A DNA stretch of 64,000 nt. It comes from Burkholderiales bacterium (GTDB lineage: Bacteria > Pseudomonadota > Gammaproteobacteria > Burkholderiales > Burkholderiaceae_C). The position numbers and the translations under genes were made by a program. Below, piece after piece: positions 40,248 through 50,555 of the stretch. The notes beneath the pieces are model-generated. The model was not told where the DNA came from and made no database searches. It saw only the letters and a program-made list of their open reading frames with translations. Every line of letters begins with the position of its first letter. Within the stretch, counting starts at the first letter, position 1. The DNA lies in the NCBI GenBank assembly GCA_016000265.1, contig JAECRL010000009.1, positions 62,001-126,000 on the forward strand, in the 5' to 3' direction.

Positions 40248-40581
40248 GGCGTCTCCCAATTCGTCATGGGTGGGTTCGGGACCAATGGCGTGCACACACG
40301 CTGCCGCAGATCCCGCCCGGGATCTCATGCGCAACGGCAGCTTCACGCCAGCACCTGCAGACGGTACGCGGCATAAAACACAATAGCATCAAGCAGATAG
40401 GGTGACAAGCTCATGCACTGGCTGACATCGGGCCAGCCCAGGACGAAAACCCGTCCGGGCGCGGCCAACGAGCGAAATTGTCGCCCGTCGGCCACATCGC
40501 GATCCGCTGATATTGTTTCCAGACGTTGCGGGAACCAAGGGAATAACCCGGCATTCACCCCGCAAATGCCTGCAAATCAAT
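40248..40581. other. Intergenic region upstream of fimV
   Basis: 334 bases between fimV and asd. It contains the probable fimV promoter (40380-40408) and the leader. A 6-bp stem GGCATT/AATGCC just past the asd stop is too weak to call as a terminator. No gene seen. Confidence 0.55.
40380..40408 (-). promoter_or_regulatory. Sigma-70-type promoter for fimV
   Basis: On the minus strand TTGTCA (40408-40403), a 17-base spacer and TATTGT (40385-40380). Transcription would start near 40373, leaving a leader of about 125 bases to the TTG start. Confidence 0.55.
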
Positions 40582-41715
40582 TCATTTGTCGAGCAGGATG
40601 CGCAGCATGCGGCGCAGCGGCTCGGCGGCGCCCCACAGCAACTGGTCGCCGATGGTGAAGGCACCGACATACTCTGGGCCCATGGCCAGCTTGCGGATGC
40701 GGCCCACCGGGATGGTGAGCGTGCCGGTGGTGGCCACCGGGGTGAGTTCGCGGATGGTGGCCTCGCGGGTGTTGGGCACCACCTTAACCCACTCGTTGTC
40801 GGCGGCGATCAGGGCCTCGATGTCGGCCAGGGGCACGTCCTTCTTGAGCTTGAAGGTCAGGGCCTGGGAGTGGCAGCGCATGGCGCCGATGCGCACGCAG
40901 AAGCCATCGACCGGCACAGCGGGCGAGCCGAAGCCGTCGCCCTGGCCAAGGATCTTGTTGGTCTCGGCCATGCCCTTCCACTCTTCCTTGGACTGGCCGT
41001 TGCCCAGGTCCTTGTCGATCCAGGGGATCAGCGAGCCGCCCAGGGGCACGCCGAAGTTGGCGGTCTCGGCTTCGGTCAGCGAGCGCTGCTTGGCGATGAC
41101 CTTGCGGTCGATCTCGAGGATGGCGCTCTTGGGGTCGTCCAGCAGGGACTTGACCTCGGCGTTGAGCGTGCCGAACTGGGTCAGCAGCTCACGCATGTGC
41201 TGGGCGCCACCGCCAGAAGCGGCCTGGTAGGTCTGGGTGGACATCCACTCGACCAGGCCGGCCTTGTAGAGCGCACCCACGCCGATCAGCATGCAGCTGA
41301 CGGTGCAGTTGCCACCGATCCACTCGTTGCCACCGTTGGCCAGCGAGTTTTTGATCACCGGCATGTTGACCGGGTCCAGCACGATGACGGCGTTGTCCTT
41401 CATGCGCAGCGTCGAGGCGGCGTCGATCCAGTGGCCCTTCCAGCCGGCTTCGCGCAGCTTGCCGTAGACCTCGGTGGTGTAGTCGCCGCCCTGGGCCGTG
41501 ACGATGATGTCGCAGCGCTTGAGCTCGTCGATGTCATAGGCGCTCTTGAGCGCCTTCTCGTTCTTGGCCATCGAGGGCGCGGCGCCGCCGGCGTTCGAGG
41601 TCGAGAAGAACAGGGGTTCGAAGTGATCGAAGTCGCCTTCGGCCTGCATGCGGTCCATCAGGACCGAGCCGACCATGCCGCGCCAGCCCACCAGACCAAC
41701 CAGAGTCGTAGCCAT
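40582..41715 (-). CDS. asd: Aspartate-semialdehyde dehydrogenase
   Basis: 377 residues, long proteobacterial type. Reduces aspartyl phosphate to the semialdehyde for Lys, Thr, Met and peptidoglycan precursors. The NADP-binding start is [15 protein letters not shown] and the catalytic Cys137 is in [12 protein letters not shown]. Lies 49 bases after leuB on the same strand, the common leuCDB-asd-fimV-truA order. Confidence 0.97.
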   Translation of the reverse strand: MATTLVGLVGWRGMVGSVLMDRMQAEGDFDHFEPLFFSTSNAGGAAPSMAKNEKALKSAYDIDELKRCDIIVTAQGGDYTTEVYGKLREAGWKGHWIDAASTLRMKDNAVIVLDPVNMPVIKNSLANGGNEWIGGNCTVSCMLIGVGALYKAGLVEWMSTQTYQAASGGGAQHMRELLTQFGTLNAEVKSLLDDPKSAILEIDRKVIAKQRSLTEAETANFGVPLGGSLIPWIDKDLGNGQSKEEWKGMAETNKILGQGDGFGSPAVPVDGFCVRIGAMRCHSQALTFKLKKDVPLADIEALIAADNEWVKVVPNTREATIRELTPVATTGTLTIPVGRIRKLAMGPEYVGAFTIGDQLLWGAAEPLRRMLRILLDK

Positions 41716-41764
41716 GTTGTGTTTCCTTAGTGAACGTGTTTGATGTGAAGCCTCGGGGCGGCGG

Positions 41765-42847
41765 TCACTGCGCCTTGAGCGCGGCCACGACGGCTTCGCC
41801 CATCTCGACGGTGCCGACCTTCTTCGTGCCTTCGCTGAAGATGTCGGGCGTGCGCAGGCCTTGCTCCAGCACGGTTTGCACGGCGCGCTCGATGCGGCTG
41901 GCGGCCTCTTCCTGGTTCAGGCTGAAGCGCAGCATCATGGCCGCGCTCAGGATGGTGGCCAGCGGGTTGGCCACGCCCTTGCCGGCGATGTCAGGAGCCG
42001 AGCCGTGGCTGGGTTCGTACAGGCCCTGCCCCTTGGCGTTCAGCGAAGCCGAAGGCAGCATGCCGATCGAGCCGGTCAGCATCGCGGCGGCGTCAGAGAG
42101 GATGTCGCCGAACATGTTGCCGGTGAACAGCACGTCGAACTTCTTGGGGGCCTTGACCAGCTGCATCGCGGCGTTGTCCACGTACATGTGGTCGAGCTCG
42201 ATGTCGGGGTACTGGGCGTGCACCTCGGTGACGACGTCCTTCCAGAACTGGAAGGTCTCGAGCACGTTGGCCTTGTCGACGCTGGTCACGCGCTTGCCAC
42301 GCTTGCGAGCGGCCTGGAAGGCGACGTGGGCGATGCGCTCGATCTCGGGGCGCGAGTAGCGCATCGTGTCGAACGCCTCGGGCGAGCCTTTGAACTCGCC
42401 GTCCGGGGCCTCACGGCGGCCGCGCGGCTGGCCGAAGTAGATGTCGCCGGTCAGCTCGCGGATGATCAGGATGTCCAGGCCCGCCACCAGCTCGGGCTTG
42501 AGGCTCGAAGCGTGTGTGAGCTGCGGGTAGCAGATGGCCGGGCGGAAGTTGGCGAACAGGCCCATGTTCTTGCGCAGGCCCAGGATGGCCTGCTCGGGGC
42601 GCAGCGGGCGGTCGAGCTTGTCGTACTTCCAGTCACCGACCGAGCCGAACAGCACGGCATCCGATGCCATGGCCAGACTCAAAGTGTGCTCGGGCAGCGG
42701 GTGGCCGTGGGCGTCGAAGGCCGCACCACCGACCTTGGCTTCGTCCAGCTGGAAAGGCAGGTCCAGCACCTTCAGCACCTTGACCGCCTCGTTGACGATC
42801 TCGGGACCGATGCCGTCACCCGGCAGCACAGCAATCTTCATGACCAT
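41765..42847 (-). CDS. leuB: 3-isopropylmalate dehydrogenase
   Basis: 360 residues. Oxidatively decarboxylates 3-isopropylmalate in leucine synthesis. Opens [18 protein letters not shown], with the metal/substrate motif in [16 protein letters not shown] and the NAD-binding [18 protein letters not shown] 42847 and ATG 42841 are two codons apart; the first is better spaced from GAGAA. 25 bases after leuD. Confidence 0.97.
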   Translation of the reverse strand: MVMKIAVLPGDGIGPEIVNEAVKVLKVLDLPFQLDEAKVGGAAFDAHGHPLPEHTLSLAMASDAVLFGSVGDWKYDKLDRPLRPEQAILGLRKNMGLFANFRPAICYPQLTHASSLKPELVAGLDILIIRELTGDIYFGQPRGRREAPDGEFKGSPEAFDTMRYSRPEIERIAHVAFQAARKRGKRVTSVDKANVLETFQFWKDVVTEVHAQYPDIELDHMYVDNAAMQLVKAPKKFDVLFTGNMFGDILSDAAAMLTGSIGMLPSASLNAKGQGLYEPSHGSAPDIAGKGVANPLATILSAAMMLRFSLNQEEAASRIERAVQTVLEQGLRTPDIFSEGTKKVGTVEMGEAVVAALKAQ

Positions 42848-42872
42848 GGTGGTTCTCAGTTCTTCTTCGGAG

Positions 42873-43520
42873 TCAAACGATGCGGTTGTTCAGCCAGGGC
42901 TTCTGGGCCAGGCGCTCGGCTTCATAGGCCTTGATCTTGTCGGCGTGGCGCAGGGTCAGGCCGATGTCGTCGAAGCCGTTGAGCAGGCAGTACTTGCGGA
43001 AGGGCTGGACATCAAAGGGCAGCTCCTCGCCATCGCCTTTGACGACCACCTGGCGCTCCAGGTCGATGGTCAGCTCGTAGCCGGGGAAGGCAGCGACTTC
43101 GTTGAACAGCTTGTCGACCTGCGACTCGCTGAGCACGATGGGCAGCACGCCGTTCTTGAAGCAGTTGTTGAAGAAAATGTCGGCGAAGCTGGGGGCGATG
43201 ATGGCGCGAAAGCCGTACTGCTCCAGGGCCCAGGGCGCGTGCTCGCGGCTCGAGCCGCAACCGAAGTTCTGGCGCGCGATCAGGATGGACGCACCCTTGA
43301 AGCGCGGCTGGTTCAGCACGAAGTCCGGGTTGGGCTTGCGCGAGGCCGGGTCTTGGCCGGGCTCGCCTGCGTCAAGGTAGCGCCATTCGTCGAACAGGTT
43401 GGGGCCGAAGCCCGTGCGCTTGATCGACTTCAGGTACTGCTTGGGGATGATGGCGTCGGTGTCGACGTTCTCGCGGTCCATGGGCGCCACGAGGCCCTTG
43501 TGAATGCGGAAGGCTTGCAT
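42873..43520 (-). CDS. leuD: 3-isopropylmalate dehydratase small subunit
   Basis: 215 residues, swivel domain that pairs with LeuC. The start [28 protein letters not shown] is the family's N-terminus, so ATG 43520 is chosen over a longer frame that would run through the entericidin-like gene. [14 protein letters not shown] is the substrate-recognition motif. Confidence 0.97.
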   Translation of the reverse strand: MQAFRIHKGLVAPMDRENVDTDAIIPKQYLKSIKRTGFGPNLFDEWRYLDAGEPGQDPASRKPNPDFVLNQPRFKGASILIARQNFGCGSSREHAPWALEQYGFRAIIAPSFADIFFNNCFKNGVLPIVLSESQVDKLFNEVAAFPGYELTIDLERQVVVKGDGEELPFDVQPFRKYCLLNGFDDIGLTLRHADKIKAYEAERLAQKPWLNNRIV

Positions 43521-43530
43521 GATGAAGGCT

Positions 43531-43656
43531 TTACTTGGATGCGCCGGAGATGGTCTCGCCGGCCTTTTCGATGTCCTTGCCAAGGCCGTGAACGGTGTTG
43601 CAGCCAGTCAGGGCAAAAGCAGCCAGCAGGGCGAACAGGGAGAACAGACGGGTCAT
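43531..43656 (-). CDS. Entericidin-like small lipoprotein
   Basis: 41 residues, between leuD and leuC in the same direction. A signal peptide ([19 protein letters not shown]) ends in lipobox LTGC with Cys19, followed by [19 protein letters not shown], the short amphipathic sequence typical of EcnA/EcnB entericidins. Expected to be a lipid-anchored envelope protein. Gaps of 10 bases to leuD and 24 to leuC place it within the leu transcript. Entericidins are known as a toxin/antidote pair in E. coli; no partner is seen here. Confidence 0.88.
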   Translation of the reverse strand: MTRLFSLFALLAAFALTGCNTVHGLGKDIEKAGETISGASK

Positions 43657-43680
43657 GGGGATCGCTCCGTGTGAGTGAGT

Positions 43681-45090
43681 TCAGGCCAGGCGACGGACGT
43701 CGACAAAGTGGCCCTGCATGGCGGCCGCGGCGGCCATGGCGGGGCTGACCAGGTGGGTGCGGCCACCCGCGCCCTGGCGGCCTTCGAAGTTGCGGTTGCT
43801 GGTGGAGGCGCAACGCTCCCCCGGCTCCAGGCGGTCGGCGTTCATGGCCAGGCACATGGAACAACCGGGCTCGCGCCACTCGAAGCCCGCGGCCTTGAAG
43901 ACCTGGTCCAGGCCTTCGCGCTCGGCCTGCTCTTTCACCAGGCCAGAGCCCGGCACGACCAGGGCGAGCTTGATGTTGGAAGCCACGCGGCCGCCAATCT
44001 GGCGCACCACGGAAGCGGCCTCGCGCATGTCTTCGATGCGGCTGTTGGTGCAAGAACCAATGAAGACCTTGTCGACGCGGATGTCGTCGATGGCCTTGTT
44101 GGGCTCCAGCGCCATGTACTGCAGCGCGCGCTCCATGGCCGAGCGCTTGACGGGGTCCTTTTCCTTGTCCGGATCGGGCACGCGGTCCAGCACCGACAGC
44201 ACCATCTCGGGCGAGGTGCCCCAGGTCACTTGCGGCGCGATCTGCGTGGCGTCGAGCTCGACGACGGTGTCGAACACCGCGTCGGCGTCGGAGTGCAGCG
44301 TGCGCCAGTAGCGAATGGCCTGCTCCAACTCCACCCCCACGGGGCTGAAGGGGCGGTTCTGCACGTAGGCGATGGTGGTGTCGTCGACGGCCACCAGGCC
44401 AGCGCGGGCACCCGCCTCGATGGCCATGTTGCACACGGTCATGCGGCCTTCCATGCTCAAGGCGCGGATGGCGCTGCCGGCGAACTCGATGGTGTAGCCC
44501 GTGCCGCCGGCCGTTCCGATGCGACCGATGATGGCCAGCACGATGTCCTTGGCGCTGACGCCCTTGGCCACGGCGCCTTCCACCTTGACGAGCATGTTCT
44601 TGGCCTTCTTGGCCAGCAGCGTCTGCGTGGCCAGCACGTGCTCGACCTCGGAGGTGCCGATGCCGTGGGCCAGCGCGCCGAAGGCACCGTGCGTGGAGGT
44701 GTGGCTGTCGCCGCAGACCACGGTCATGCCGGGCAGCGTGGCGCCTTGCTCCGGGCCGATCACGTGGACGATGCCCTGGCGCTTGTCGCCCATCTTGAAC
44801 TGGGTGATGCCGACGCGGTCGCAGTTCTGGTCGAGGGTGTCGACCTGCAGCTTGGAGATGGGGTCGGTGATGCCTTGGGAGCGGTCCGTCGTGGGCACGT
44901 TGTGGTCGCTCACCGCCAGGTTGGCCGACAGGCGCCACACCTTGCGGCCGGCGATGTCCAGGCCTTCGAACGCCTGCGGGCTGGTGACTTCGTGCACCAG
45001 GTGGCGGTCGATGTAGAGGGTGGCGGTGCCATCTTCCTCGGTGTGGACGACGTGTTCGTCCCAGATCTTGTCGTAAAGGGTGCGTCCCAT
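43681..45090 (-). CDS. leuC: 3-isopropylmalate dehydratase large subunit
   Basis: 469 residues, aconitase-family [4Fe-4S] enzyme. Cluster cysteines are in [11 protein letters not shown] and in [23 protein letters not shown] is the substrate motif. ATG 45090 starts [15 protein letters not shown], the usual N-terminus; the 60 residues upstream in frame do not look like protein. First gene of leuC-ecn-leuD-leuB. Confidence 0.97.
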   Translation of the reverse strand: MGRTLYDKIWDEHVVHTEEDGTATLYIDRHLVHEVTSPQAFEGLDIAGRKVWRLSANLAVSDHNVPTTDRSQGITDPISKLQVDTLDQNCDRVGITQFKMGDKRQGIVHVIGPEQGATLPGMTVVCGDSHTSTHGAFGALAHGIGTSEVEHVLATQTLLAKKAKNMLVKVEGAVAKGVSAKDIVLAIIGRIGTAGGTGYTIEFAGSAIRALSMEGRMTVCNMAIEAGARAGLVAVDDTTIAYVQNRPFSPVGVELEQAIRYWRTLHSDADAVFDTVVELDATQIAPQVTWGTSPEMVLSVLDRVPDPDKEKDPVKRSAMERALQYMALEPNKAIDDIRVDKVFIGSCTNSRIEDMREAASVVRQIGGRVASNIKLALVVPGSGLVKEQAEREGLDQVFKAAGFEWREPGCSMCLAMNADRLEPGERCASTSNRNFEGRQGAGGRTHLVSPAMAAAAAMQGHFVDVRRLA

Positions 45091-45196
45091 GATGCTCTGG
45101 CTGCGCGAGGTGGGGAAAGACGACGATTTTAAGGCAATGGGGGTGTCATGGTCATCGCGATGGCGCGGCGCGACCCCCGCCAAGTCGCGTGAGGGC

Positions 45197-45224
45197 AAAA
45201 AAAAGCCCCGCGGGGAGCGGGGCT
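45197..45224 (-). terminator. Rho-independent terminator after gltA
   Basis: On the minus strand an 8-bp stem AGCCCCGC/GCGGGGCT with a 5-base loop is followed by eight T. Lies 42 bases past the gltA stop and upstream of leuC, cleanly separating the two transcripts. Confidence 0.92.
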
Positions 45225-45266
45225 CGGTTCGCGCGATCGGCACCCGCTGGGGCGCCGAGCGACGCA

Positions 45267-46577
45267 TCAACGCGAAGCGATGGGCTTGACGTCGCGCTTT
45301 TCAGCGCCAACGAACAGCTGGCGGGGGCGGCCGATCTTGTACTCGGGGTCGCCGATCATCTCGTCGAGCTGGGCGATCCAGCCGACGGTGCGAGCCAACG
45401 CGAAGATGGCGGTGAACAGCTGAACGGGGATGCCGATGGCGCGCTGAACGATGCCGGAGTAGAAGTCGACGTTCGGGTACAGCTTGCGCGACACGAAGTA
45501 GTCGTCTTCCAGGGCGATCTTCTCGAGGGCCATGGCCAGCTTGAACAGCGGGTCGTTCTGCAGGCCCAGCTCGTTGAGCACCTCGTGGCAGGTCTCGCGC
45601 ATCAGCTTGGCACGCGGGTCGTAGTTCTTGTAGACGCGGTGACCGAAGCCCATCAGCTTGACGCCGGAGTTCTTGTCCTTGACCTGGGCGATGAACTCAC
45701 CGATCTTTTCGACGCCACCGTTGCGCTGGATGTCTTCCAGCATGGTCAGGGCGGCTTCGTTGGCGCCACCGTGAGCGGGGCCCCACAGGCAGGCCACGCC
45801 CGCGGCGATGGCTGCGAACGGGTTGGTGCCGGACGAGCCGCACAGGCGCACGGTCGAGGTGGAGGCGTTCTGCTCGTGGTCGGCGTGCAGGATGAAGATG
45901 CGGTCCATGGCGCGCACGAGCACGTCATTGACCTTGTACTCTTCGCACGGCGTGGCGAACATCATGCGCATGAAGTTCTCGGTGTACGACAGGTCGTTCT
46001 TCGGGTAGATGAACGGCTGGCCGATCGAGTACTTGTACGCCATGGCCACGAGCGTGGGCATCTTGGCGATCAGGCGGATCGCGGCGATCTTGCGGTGCTC
46101 GGGGTTGTTGATGTCGGTGCTGTCGTGATAGAAGGCCGACAGGGCGCCAACCAGACCGGTCATGACGGCCATCGGGTGGGCGTCACGGCGGAAGCCACGC
46201 AGGAAGAACTGCATCTGCTCGTTGACCATCGTGTGGTTGGTCACGCGGTTGACGAACTCGTCCTTCTCGGAGGCGTTCGGCAGCTCGCCGTTGAGCAGCA
46301 GGAAGCAGGTTTCCAGGAAGTCGCAGTTGGTGGCCAGCTGCTCGATGGGGTAGCCGCGATACAGCAGCTCGCCCTTGTCACCGTCGATGTAGGTGATCTT
46401 CGAGTTGCACGAAGCGGTCGACAGGAAGCCGGGGTCGTAGGTGAACTTGCCGGTCTGGCCGTACAGCTTGCGGATGTCAATCACATCCGGGCCGACAGAA
46501 CCCTTGTAGATGGGCAGTTCCATGCTGGGGCTGCCGTCAGAAAACGACAGGGTGGCTTTCACGTCGGACGGTGTCAT
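45267..46577 (-). CDS. gltA: Citrate synthase (type II, hexameric class)
   Basis: 436 residues. Condenses acetyl-CoA and oxaloacetate at entry to the TCA cycle. Catalytic segments are [29 protein letters not shown] and [14 protein letters not shown]. The N-terminal extension before [10 protein letters not shown] is typical of the NADH-sensitive type II enzyme. ATG 46577 begins [13 protein letters not shown] separate 2-methylcitrate synthase is at 61406. Confidence 0.97.
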   Translation of the reverse strand: MTPSDVKATLSFSDGSPSMELPIYKGSVGPDVIDIRKLYGQTGKFTYDPGFLSTASCNSKITYIDGDKGELLYRGYPIEQLATNCDFLETCFLLLNGELPNASEKDEFVNRVTNHTMVNEQMQFFLRGFRRDAHPMAVMTGLVGALSAFYHDSTDINNPEHRKIAAIRLIAKMPTLVAMAYKYSIGQPFIYPKNDLSYTENFMRMMFATPCEEYKVNDVLVRAMDRIFILHADHEQNASTSTVRLCGSSGTNPFAAIAAGVACLWGPAHGGANEAALTMLEDIQRNGGVEKIGEFIAQVKDKNSGVKLMGFGHRVYKNYDPRAKLMRETCHEVLNELGLQNDPLFKLAMALEKIALEDDYFVSRKLYPNVDFYSGIVQRAIGIPVQLFTAIFALARTVGWIAQLDEMIGDPEYKIGRPRQLFVGAEKRDVKPIASR

Positions 46578-46639
46578 GAGCACTCCTAGGGGTCGATCTT
46601 TTGTCGAGAAATTGTGGGGAGAACGTGGGTGGCCAGACT

Positions 46640-46659
46640 GGTGACAACCCGAGGTCACC
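46640..46659 (-). promoter_or_regulatory. Inverted repeat upstream of gltA
   Basis: GGTGAC and GTCACC separated by 8 bases, 62 bases before the gltA start. A GATAAT hexamer directly upstream on the minus strand (46665-46660) could be a -10 box, although no good -35 is seen. Candidate operator for gltA; no regulator assigned. Confidence 0.35.
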
Positions 46660-46713
46660 ATTATCGTTCGAAGTTGCCCTGATCGCCGCAGCGAGCGGGG
46701 CAACAGGAACACA

Positions 46714-47007
46714 TCACGTCTGGGGCACCCTCATCAGCGACAGCACGCGCCTGACCTCTGCGTTGTCCAACTCATCCTGCGGCTCTTTGCGGGCCAGCAG
46801 GAGGTCGAGCAAATCATTGTCAGACAGGTCCATCAACTGAAGCAAGCCCTGTACCAACGGGTTGGTCAGCCCTGTGCCGTGCTGCTCGAAAAAACGATCG
46901 ATGAACAGGTCGTTTTCGAGCAGCCCGCGGCGGCACCGCCAGCGCAGTCGCCGCAGCACGTCCGCATCGGGCGTGTCTTCGGCGGCTGGCGTGGGGGTGT
47001 CGATCAT
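46714..47007 (-). CDS. sdhE: SdhE FAD assembly factor
   Basis: 97 residues. The RGLLE segment in [11 protein letters not shown] matches the RGxxE motif required for covalent flavinylation of SdhA. The helical bundle region [21 protein letters not shown] follows. Position between sdhB and gltA is the conserved betaproteobacterial order. Confidence 0.93.
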   Translation of the reverse strand: MIDTPTPAAEDTPDADVLRRLRWRCRRGLLENDLFIDRFFEQHGTGLTNPLVQGLLQLMDLSDNDLLDLLLARKEPQDELDNAEVRRVLSLMRVPQT

Positions 47008-47060
47008 GGTGGATTCAGGCTGGGTTCAGGGCGGGCGCAAACGGGAAAACAGGGTCGGCC

Positions 47061-47762
47061 TCAAACGGCGCGACGCACCATCAGTTCCTTGATCTTGCCG
47101 ATGGCCTTCGTGGGGTTCAGGCCCTTGGGGCAGACGTCCACGCAGTTCATGATGGTGTGGCAGCGGAACAGGCGGTACGGGTCTTCCAGGTTGTCCAGGC
47201 GACCGGCGGTGTCCTGGTCGCGGCTGTCGGCGATGAAGCGGTACGCCTGCAGCAGGCCGGCGGGGCCCACGAACTTGTCGGGGTTCCACCAGAAGCTGGG
47301 GCAGCTGGTCGAGCAGCTGGCGCACAGGATGCACTCGTACAGGCCGTCGAGCTCTTCGCGCTCTTCAGGGCTCTGCAGGCGCTCCTTGTCGGGCGGCGGC
47401 GTGTCGTTGACCAGGTAGGGCTTGATCGAGTTGTACTGCTTGAAGAACTGCGTCATGTCCACGATCAGGTCGCGGACCACGGGCAGACCGGGCAGCGGCT
47501 TGAGGGTGATCACGCCGGGCAGCGTCAGCATGTTGGTCAGGCAGGCCAGGCCGTTCTTGCCGTTGATGTTCATGGCGTCGGAGCCACACACACCTTCACG
47601 GCAGGAGCGACGGAAGGACAGGGTCGGATCGACGGCCTTGAGCTTGATCAGGGCGTCCAGCAGCATGCGCTCGTGACCGTCGAGTTCGATCTCGATGGTC
47701 TGCATGTAAGGCTTGGCGTCCTTGTCCGGATCGTAGCGGTAGATGTTGAAAGTGCGCTTCAT
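47061..47762 (-). CDS. sdhB: Succinate dehydrogenase iron-sulfur subunit
   Basis: 233 residues. The [2Fe-2S] ligands are in [14 protein letters not shown] and NGLAC, the [4Fe-4S] set in [12 protein letters not shown] and the [3Fe-4S] in [17 protein letters not shown]. Passes electrons from the flavin to ubiquinone at the inner face of the membrane. 29 bases after sdhA. Confidence 0.98.
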   Translation of the reverse strand: MKRTFNIYRYDPDKDAKPYMQTIEIELDGHERMLLDALIKLKAVDPTLSFRRSCREGVCGSDAMNINGKNGLACLTNMLTLPGVITLKPLPGLPVVRDLIVDMTQFFKQYNSIKPYLVNDTPPPDKERLQSPEEREELDGLYECILCASCSTSCPSFWWNPDKFVGPAGLLQAYRFIADSRDQDTAGRLDNLEDPYRLFRCHTIMNCVDVCPKGLNPTKAIGKIKELMVRRAV

Positions 47763-47791
47763 GGTGCGTTCCTAATTCGTTTGACCGTCGA

Positions 47792-49564
47792 TCAGAAGGT
47801 GCGGACCTTCGGGGGAACCGACTCCACCGTCAGCGGCGTCAGGTTCACCGGCTTGTAGTCCAGGCGGTTGCCTTCGGAGTACCACAGCGAGTGCTTCATC
47901 CAGTTGGCGTCGTCGCGGTTGGGGAAGTCGTCGTGGGCGTGGGCGCCACGGCTTTCCGGACGGGCTGCAGCGGCCACCATGGTGGCTTGTGCGGCTTCGA
48001 TCAGGTTGTCGACTTCCAGCGCTTCAATGCGGGCGGTGTTGAAGACCTTGGAGTTGTCCTTCAGGCCGATCGACTTGACGCGCTCGCGCACAGCAGCGAT
48101 GCGTTGCACGCCTTCGTCCATGGACTTCTGGGTGCGGAACACGCCGGCATGCTTTTGCATGGTCGAGCGGATTTCGTTGGCCACGTCCTGCGAGTACTCA
48201 CCATTCTTGGCCGAGTCCAGGCGAGACAGGCGCGACAGGGTGTAGTCGGCGGCGTCCTTGGGCAGTGGCTTGTGGTTCTTCGTCTTGAGGTTGGTCTCGA
48301 CGATGTGGTTGCCGGCTGCACGGCCGAACACCACCAGGTCCAGCAGCGAGTTGGTGCCCAGGCGGTTGGCGCCGTGCACCGACACGCAGGAGCACTCACC
48401 CACGGCGTAGAGGCCGTTGACGATGTCGTTGTGCTTGCCGTTGTTCGGCACGACCACCTGACCGTAGACGTTCGTCGGGATGCCACCCATCTGGTAGTGG
48501 ATGGTCGGCACGACGGGGATCGGCTCCTTGGTGATGTCGACGTTGGCGAAGTTGTGGCCGATCTCGAACACCGAAGGCAGGCGCTTCATGATGGTCTCGG
48601 CGCCCAGGTGGGTCATGTCCAGCAGGACGTAGTCCTTGTTGGGACCGCAGCCACGGCCTTCCTTGATTTCCTGGTCCATCGAGCGGGACACGAAGTCACG
48701 CGGGGCCAGGTCCTTCAGGGTCGGGGCGTAACGCTCCATGAAGCGCTCGCCGTTGCTGTTGCGCAGGATCGCGCCTTCGCCGCGGCAGCCTTCGGTCAGC
48801 AGCACGCCCGCGCCGGCCACGCCGGTGGGGTGGAACTGCCAGAACTCCATGTCTTCCAGCGGGATGCCGGCGCGAGCCGCCATGCCCAGGCCGTCGCCGG
48901 TGTTGATGAAGGCGTTGGTGGAAGCCTGGTAGATGCGGCCGGCGCCACCGGTGGCGAACAGCACGGTCTTGGCGTGCAGCACGTGCACGTCACCGGTTTC
49001 CATCTCGAGGGCGGTCACGCCCACGGCGTCGCCATCGGCGTCGCGGATGACGTCCAGGGCCATCCATTCCACGAAGAACTGGGTGCGGGCCTTGACGTTT
49101 TGCTGATACAGCGTGTGCAGCAGGGCGTGGCCGGTGCGGTCAGCCGCGGCGCAAGCGCGTTGCACGGGCTTTTCACCGTAGTTGGCGGTGTGGCCACCGA
49201 ACGGACGCTGGTAGATGGTGCCGTCGGCGTTGCGGTCAAACGGCATGCCGAAGTGTTCCAGCTCGTAGACCACCTTGGGGGCTTCACGGCACATGAACTC
49301 GATGGCGTCCTGGTCGCCGAGCCAGTCGGAGCCCTTGACGGTGTCGAAGAAGTGGTAGTGCCAGTTGTCTTCGGACATGTTGCCCAGCGAGGCACCGATG
49401 CCGCCCTGGGCAGCGACCGTGTGCGAACGGGTGGGGAACACCTTGGACAGCACGGCCACGTTCAGGCCAGCCAGGGACAATTGCAGGGACGCGCGCATGC
49501 CGGAGCCGCCGGCCCCCACGATCACGACGTCGAACTTGCGGGTAGGAAGAGAGGTTGCGCTCAT
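47792..49564 (-). CDS. sdhA: Succinate dehydrogenase flavoprotein subunit
   Basis: 590 residues. FAD-binding VIVGAGGSGMRASLQ, the covalent-flavin histidine in TRSHTVAAQGG, and the active-site segments HPTGVAGAG and VHGANRLGTNSLLDL are all present. Oxidises succinate to fumarate. ATG 49564 is 2 bases after the sdhD stop; an open extension upstream overlaps sdhD and is not protein-like. Confidence 0.98.
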   Translation of the reverse strand: MSATSLPTRKFDVVIVGAGGSGMRASLQLSLAGLNVAVLSKVFPTRSHTVAAQGGIGASLGNMSEDNWHYHFFDTVKGSDWLGDQDAIEFMCREAPKVVYELEHFGMPFDRNADGTIYQRPFGGHTANYGEKPVQRACAAADRTGHALLHTLYQQNVKARTQFFVEWMALDVIRDADGDAVGVTALEMETGDVHVLHAKTVLFATGGAGRIYQASTNAFINTGDGLGMAARAGIPLEDMEFWQFHPTGVAGAGVLLTEGCRGEGAILRNSNGERFMERYAPTLKDLAPRDFVSRSMDQEIKEGRGCGPNKDYVLLDMTHLGAETIMKRLPSVFEIGHNFANVDITKEPIPVVPTIHYQMGGIPTNVYGQVVVPNNGKHNDIVNGLYAVGECSCVSVHGANRLGTNSLLDLVVFGRAAGNHIVETNLKTKNHKPLPKDAADYTLSRLSRLDSAKNGEYSQDVANEIRSTMQKHAGVFRTQKSMDEGVQRIAAVRERVKSIGLKDNSKVFNTARIEALEVDNLIEAAQATMVAAAARPESRGAHAHDDFPNRDDANWMKHSLWYSEGNRLDYKPVNLTPLTVESVPPKVRTF

Positions 49565-49566
49565 TT

Positions 49567-49929
49567 TTACAGTCTCCACAGCACTTGGATGGCCCAGCCA
49601 GCGCAGCCCACGAGCCACACGATGGTGAACACTTGAAGGGCCAGGCGGATGCCCACCGGCTTGATGTAGTCCATCCAGATGTCTCGCACGCCGACCCAGG
49701 TGTGGTACAGCATCGAGACGATGACCACGAAGGTCAGGGTCTTCATCCACTGCTGGGCGAAGATGCCCGACCAGCTGTAGTAATCCAGGGTGTCGGCCGC
49801 GAGGACCTGCACAAGCAGGACGACCGTGAAGAGGGCCATGAGCACGGCCGTGACGCGCTGTGCCAGCCAGTCGCGCAGACCATAGCGCGCACCCGTCACG
49901 ATGCGCTTGGTTCCGTAGTTTTGGGACAT
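49567..49929 (-). CDS. sdhD: Succinate dehydrogenase membrane anchor subunit
   Basis: 120 residues with three membrane helices. The heme/quinone region is SMLYHTWVGVRDIWMDYIK, with His in YHTW. Starts RIVTGARYGLRDWLAQRVTA, as in other betaproteobacterial SdhD. 58 bases after sdhC. Confidence 0.94.
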   Translation of the reverse strand: MSQNYGTKRIVTGARYGLRDWLAQRVTAVLMALFTVVLLVQVLAADTLDYYSWSGIFAQQWMKTLTFVVIVSMLYHTWVGVRDIWMDYIKPVGIRLALQVFTIVWLVGCAGWAIQVLWRL

Positions 49930-49987
49930 GTTTTTTCCTGTGGGGAGGGAATCGACGATCAGTTCAAAGGGTGGCCGAGTGACGAAC

Positions 49988-50407
49988 TCAGAACACGCCG
50001 AAGAGCTTGAGGGCCAGCACGAAGGTCAGACCCGAGCCGATGACCAGGGTGACGATGGCGGACGACTTGCCCTGCTCTTTGCTCACGGTGTGGGTGGCGT
50101 CCATGATCAGGTGACGCACGCCGGAGACGAAGTGATGCAGGTAGGCCCAGATCAGGCCCAGTGCGATCAGCTTGAAGAACCAGCCGAAGTCACCGGTGAA
50201 CACCGAGGTGAATTCGCCGTAGGAGATTTCGGTGGAGACGCTGGTGTCGAACATCCAGATGATGAAGGGCATCAGCAGGAACATGATGGCGCCGCTGATG
50301 CGGTGCAGGATCGACACGATGCCAGCCGGAGGCAGGCGGTACGTGGCGATGTCCGTGACGTGGATGTTCCGATAGACCGGGCGTGGGGTTTTCGCGTTAT
50401 CAGCCAT
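49988..50407 (-). CDS. sdhC: Succinate dehydrogenase cytochrome b556 subunit
   Basis: 139 residues with three membrane helices. Motifs RPVYRNIHVTDIATYRLPPAGIVSILHRISG and LHHFVSGVRHLIMD carry the quinone-site Ser/Arg and heme His. First gene of the sdhCDAB-sdhE-gltA run. Confidence 0.96.
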   Translation of the reverse strand: MADNAKTPRPVYRNIHVTDIATYRLPPAGIVSILHRISGAIMFLLMPFIIWMFDTSVSTEISYGEFTSVFTGDFGWFFKLIALGLIWAYLHHFVSGVRHLIMDATHTVSKEQGKSSAIVTLVIGSGLTFVLALKLFGVF

Positions 50408-50455
50408 GTTGATGAAGGCTCCTGCCGAGCGTCAAAAAATCTGTCGAAAGAATCT

Positions 50456-50476
50456 GGGGATTTTAGGGCAATCCCC
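50456..50476 (-). promoter_or_regulatory. Inverted repeat around a -10-like box upstream of sdhC
   Basis: GGGGAT and ATCCCC, 9 bases apart, flank TAAAAT read on the minus strand, 49-69 bases before the sdhC start. The position suits a repressor covering the promoter, but no good -35 hexamer is seen and no regulator is assigned. Confidence 0.3.
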
Positions 50477-50555
50477 TGGCCCAGGGACTCGTCCGGCCTG
50501 TGGACATGTTCAAGACAAGCCACCGGTCAGGCGGGAATGGGGGTGTATCGGCCAA

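Noticed and set aside
47792..49750. Longer SdhA starting at 49750
   Set aside because: The extra residues overlap sdhD in another frame; the family N-terminus begins at 49564.
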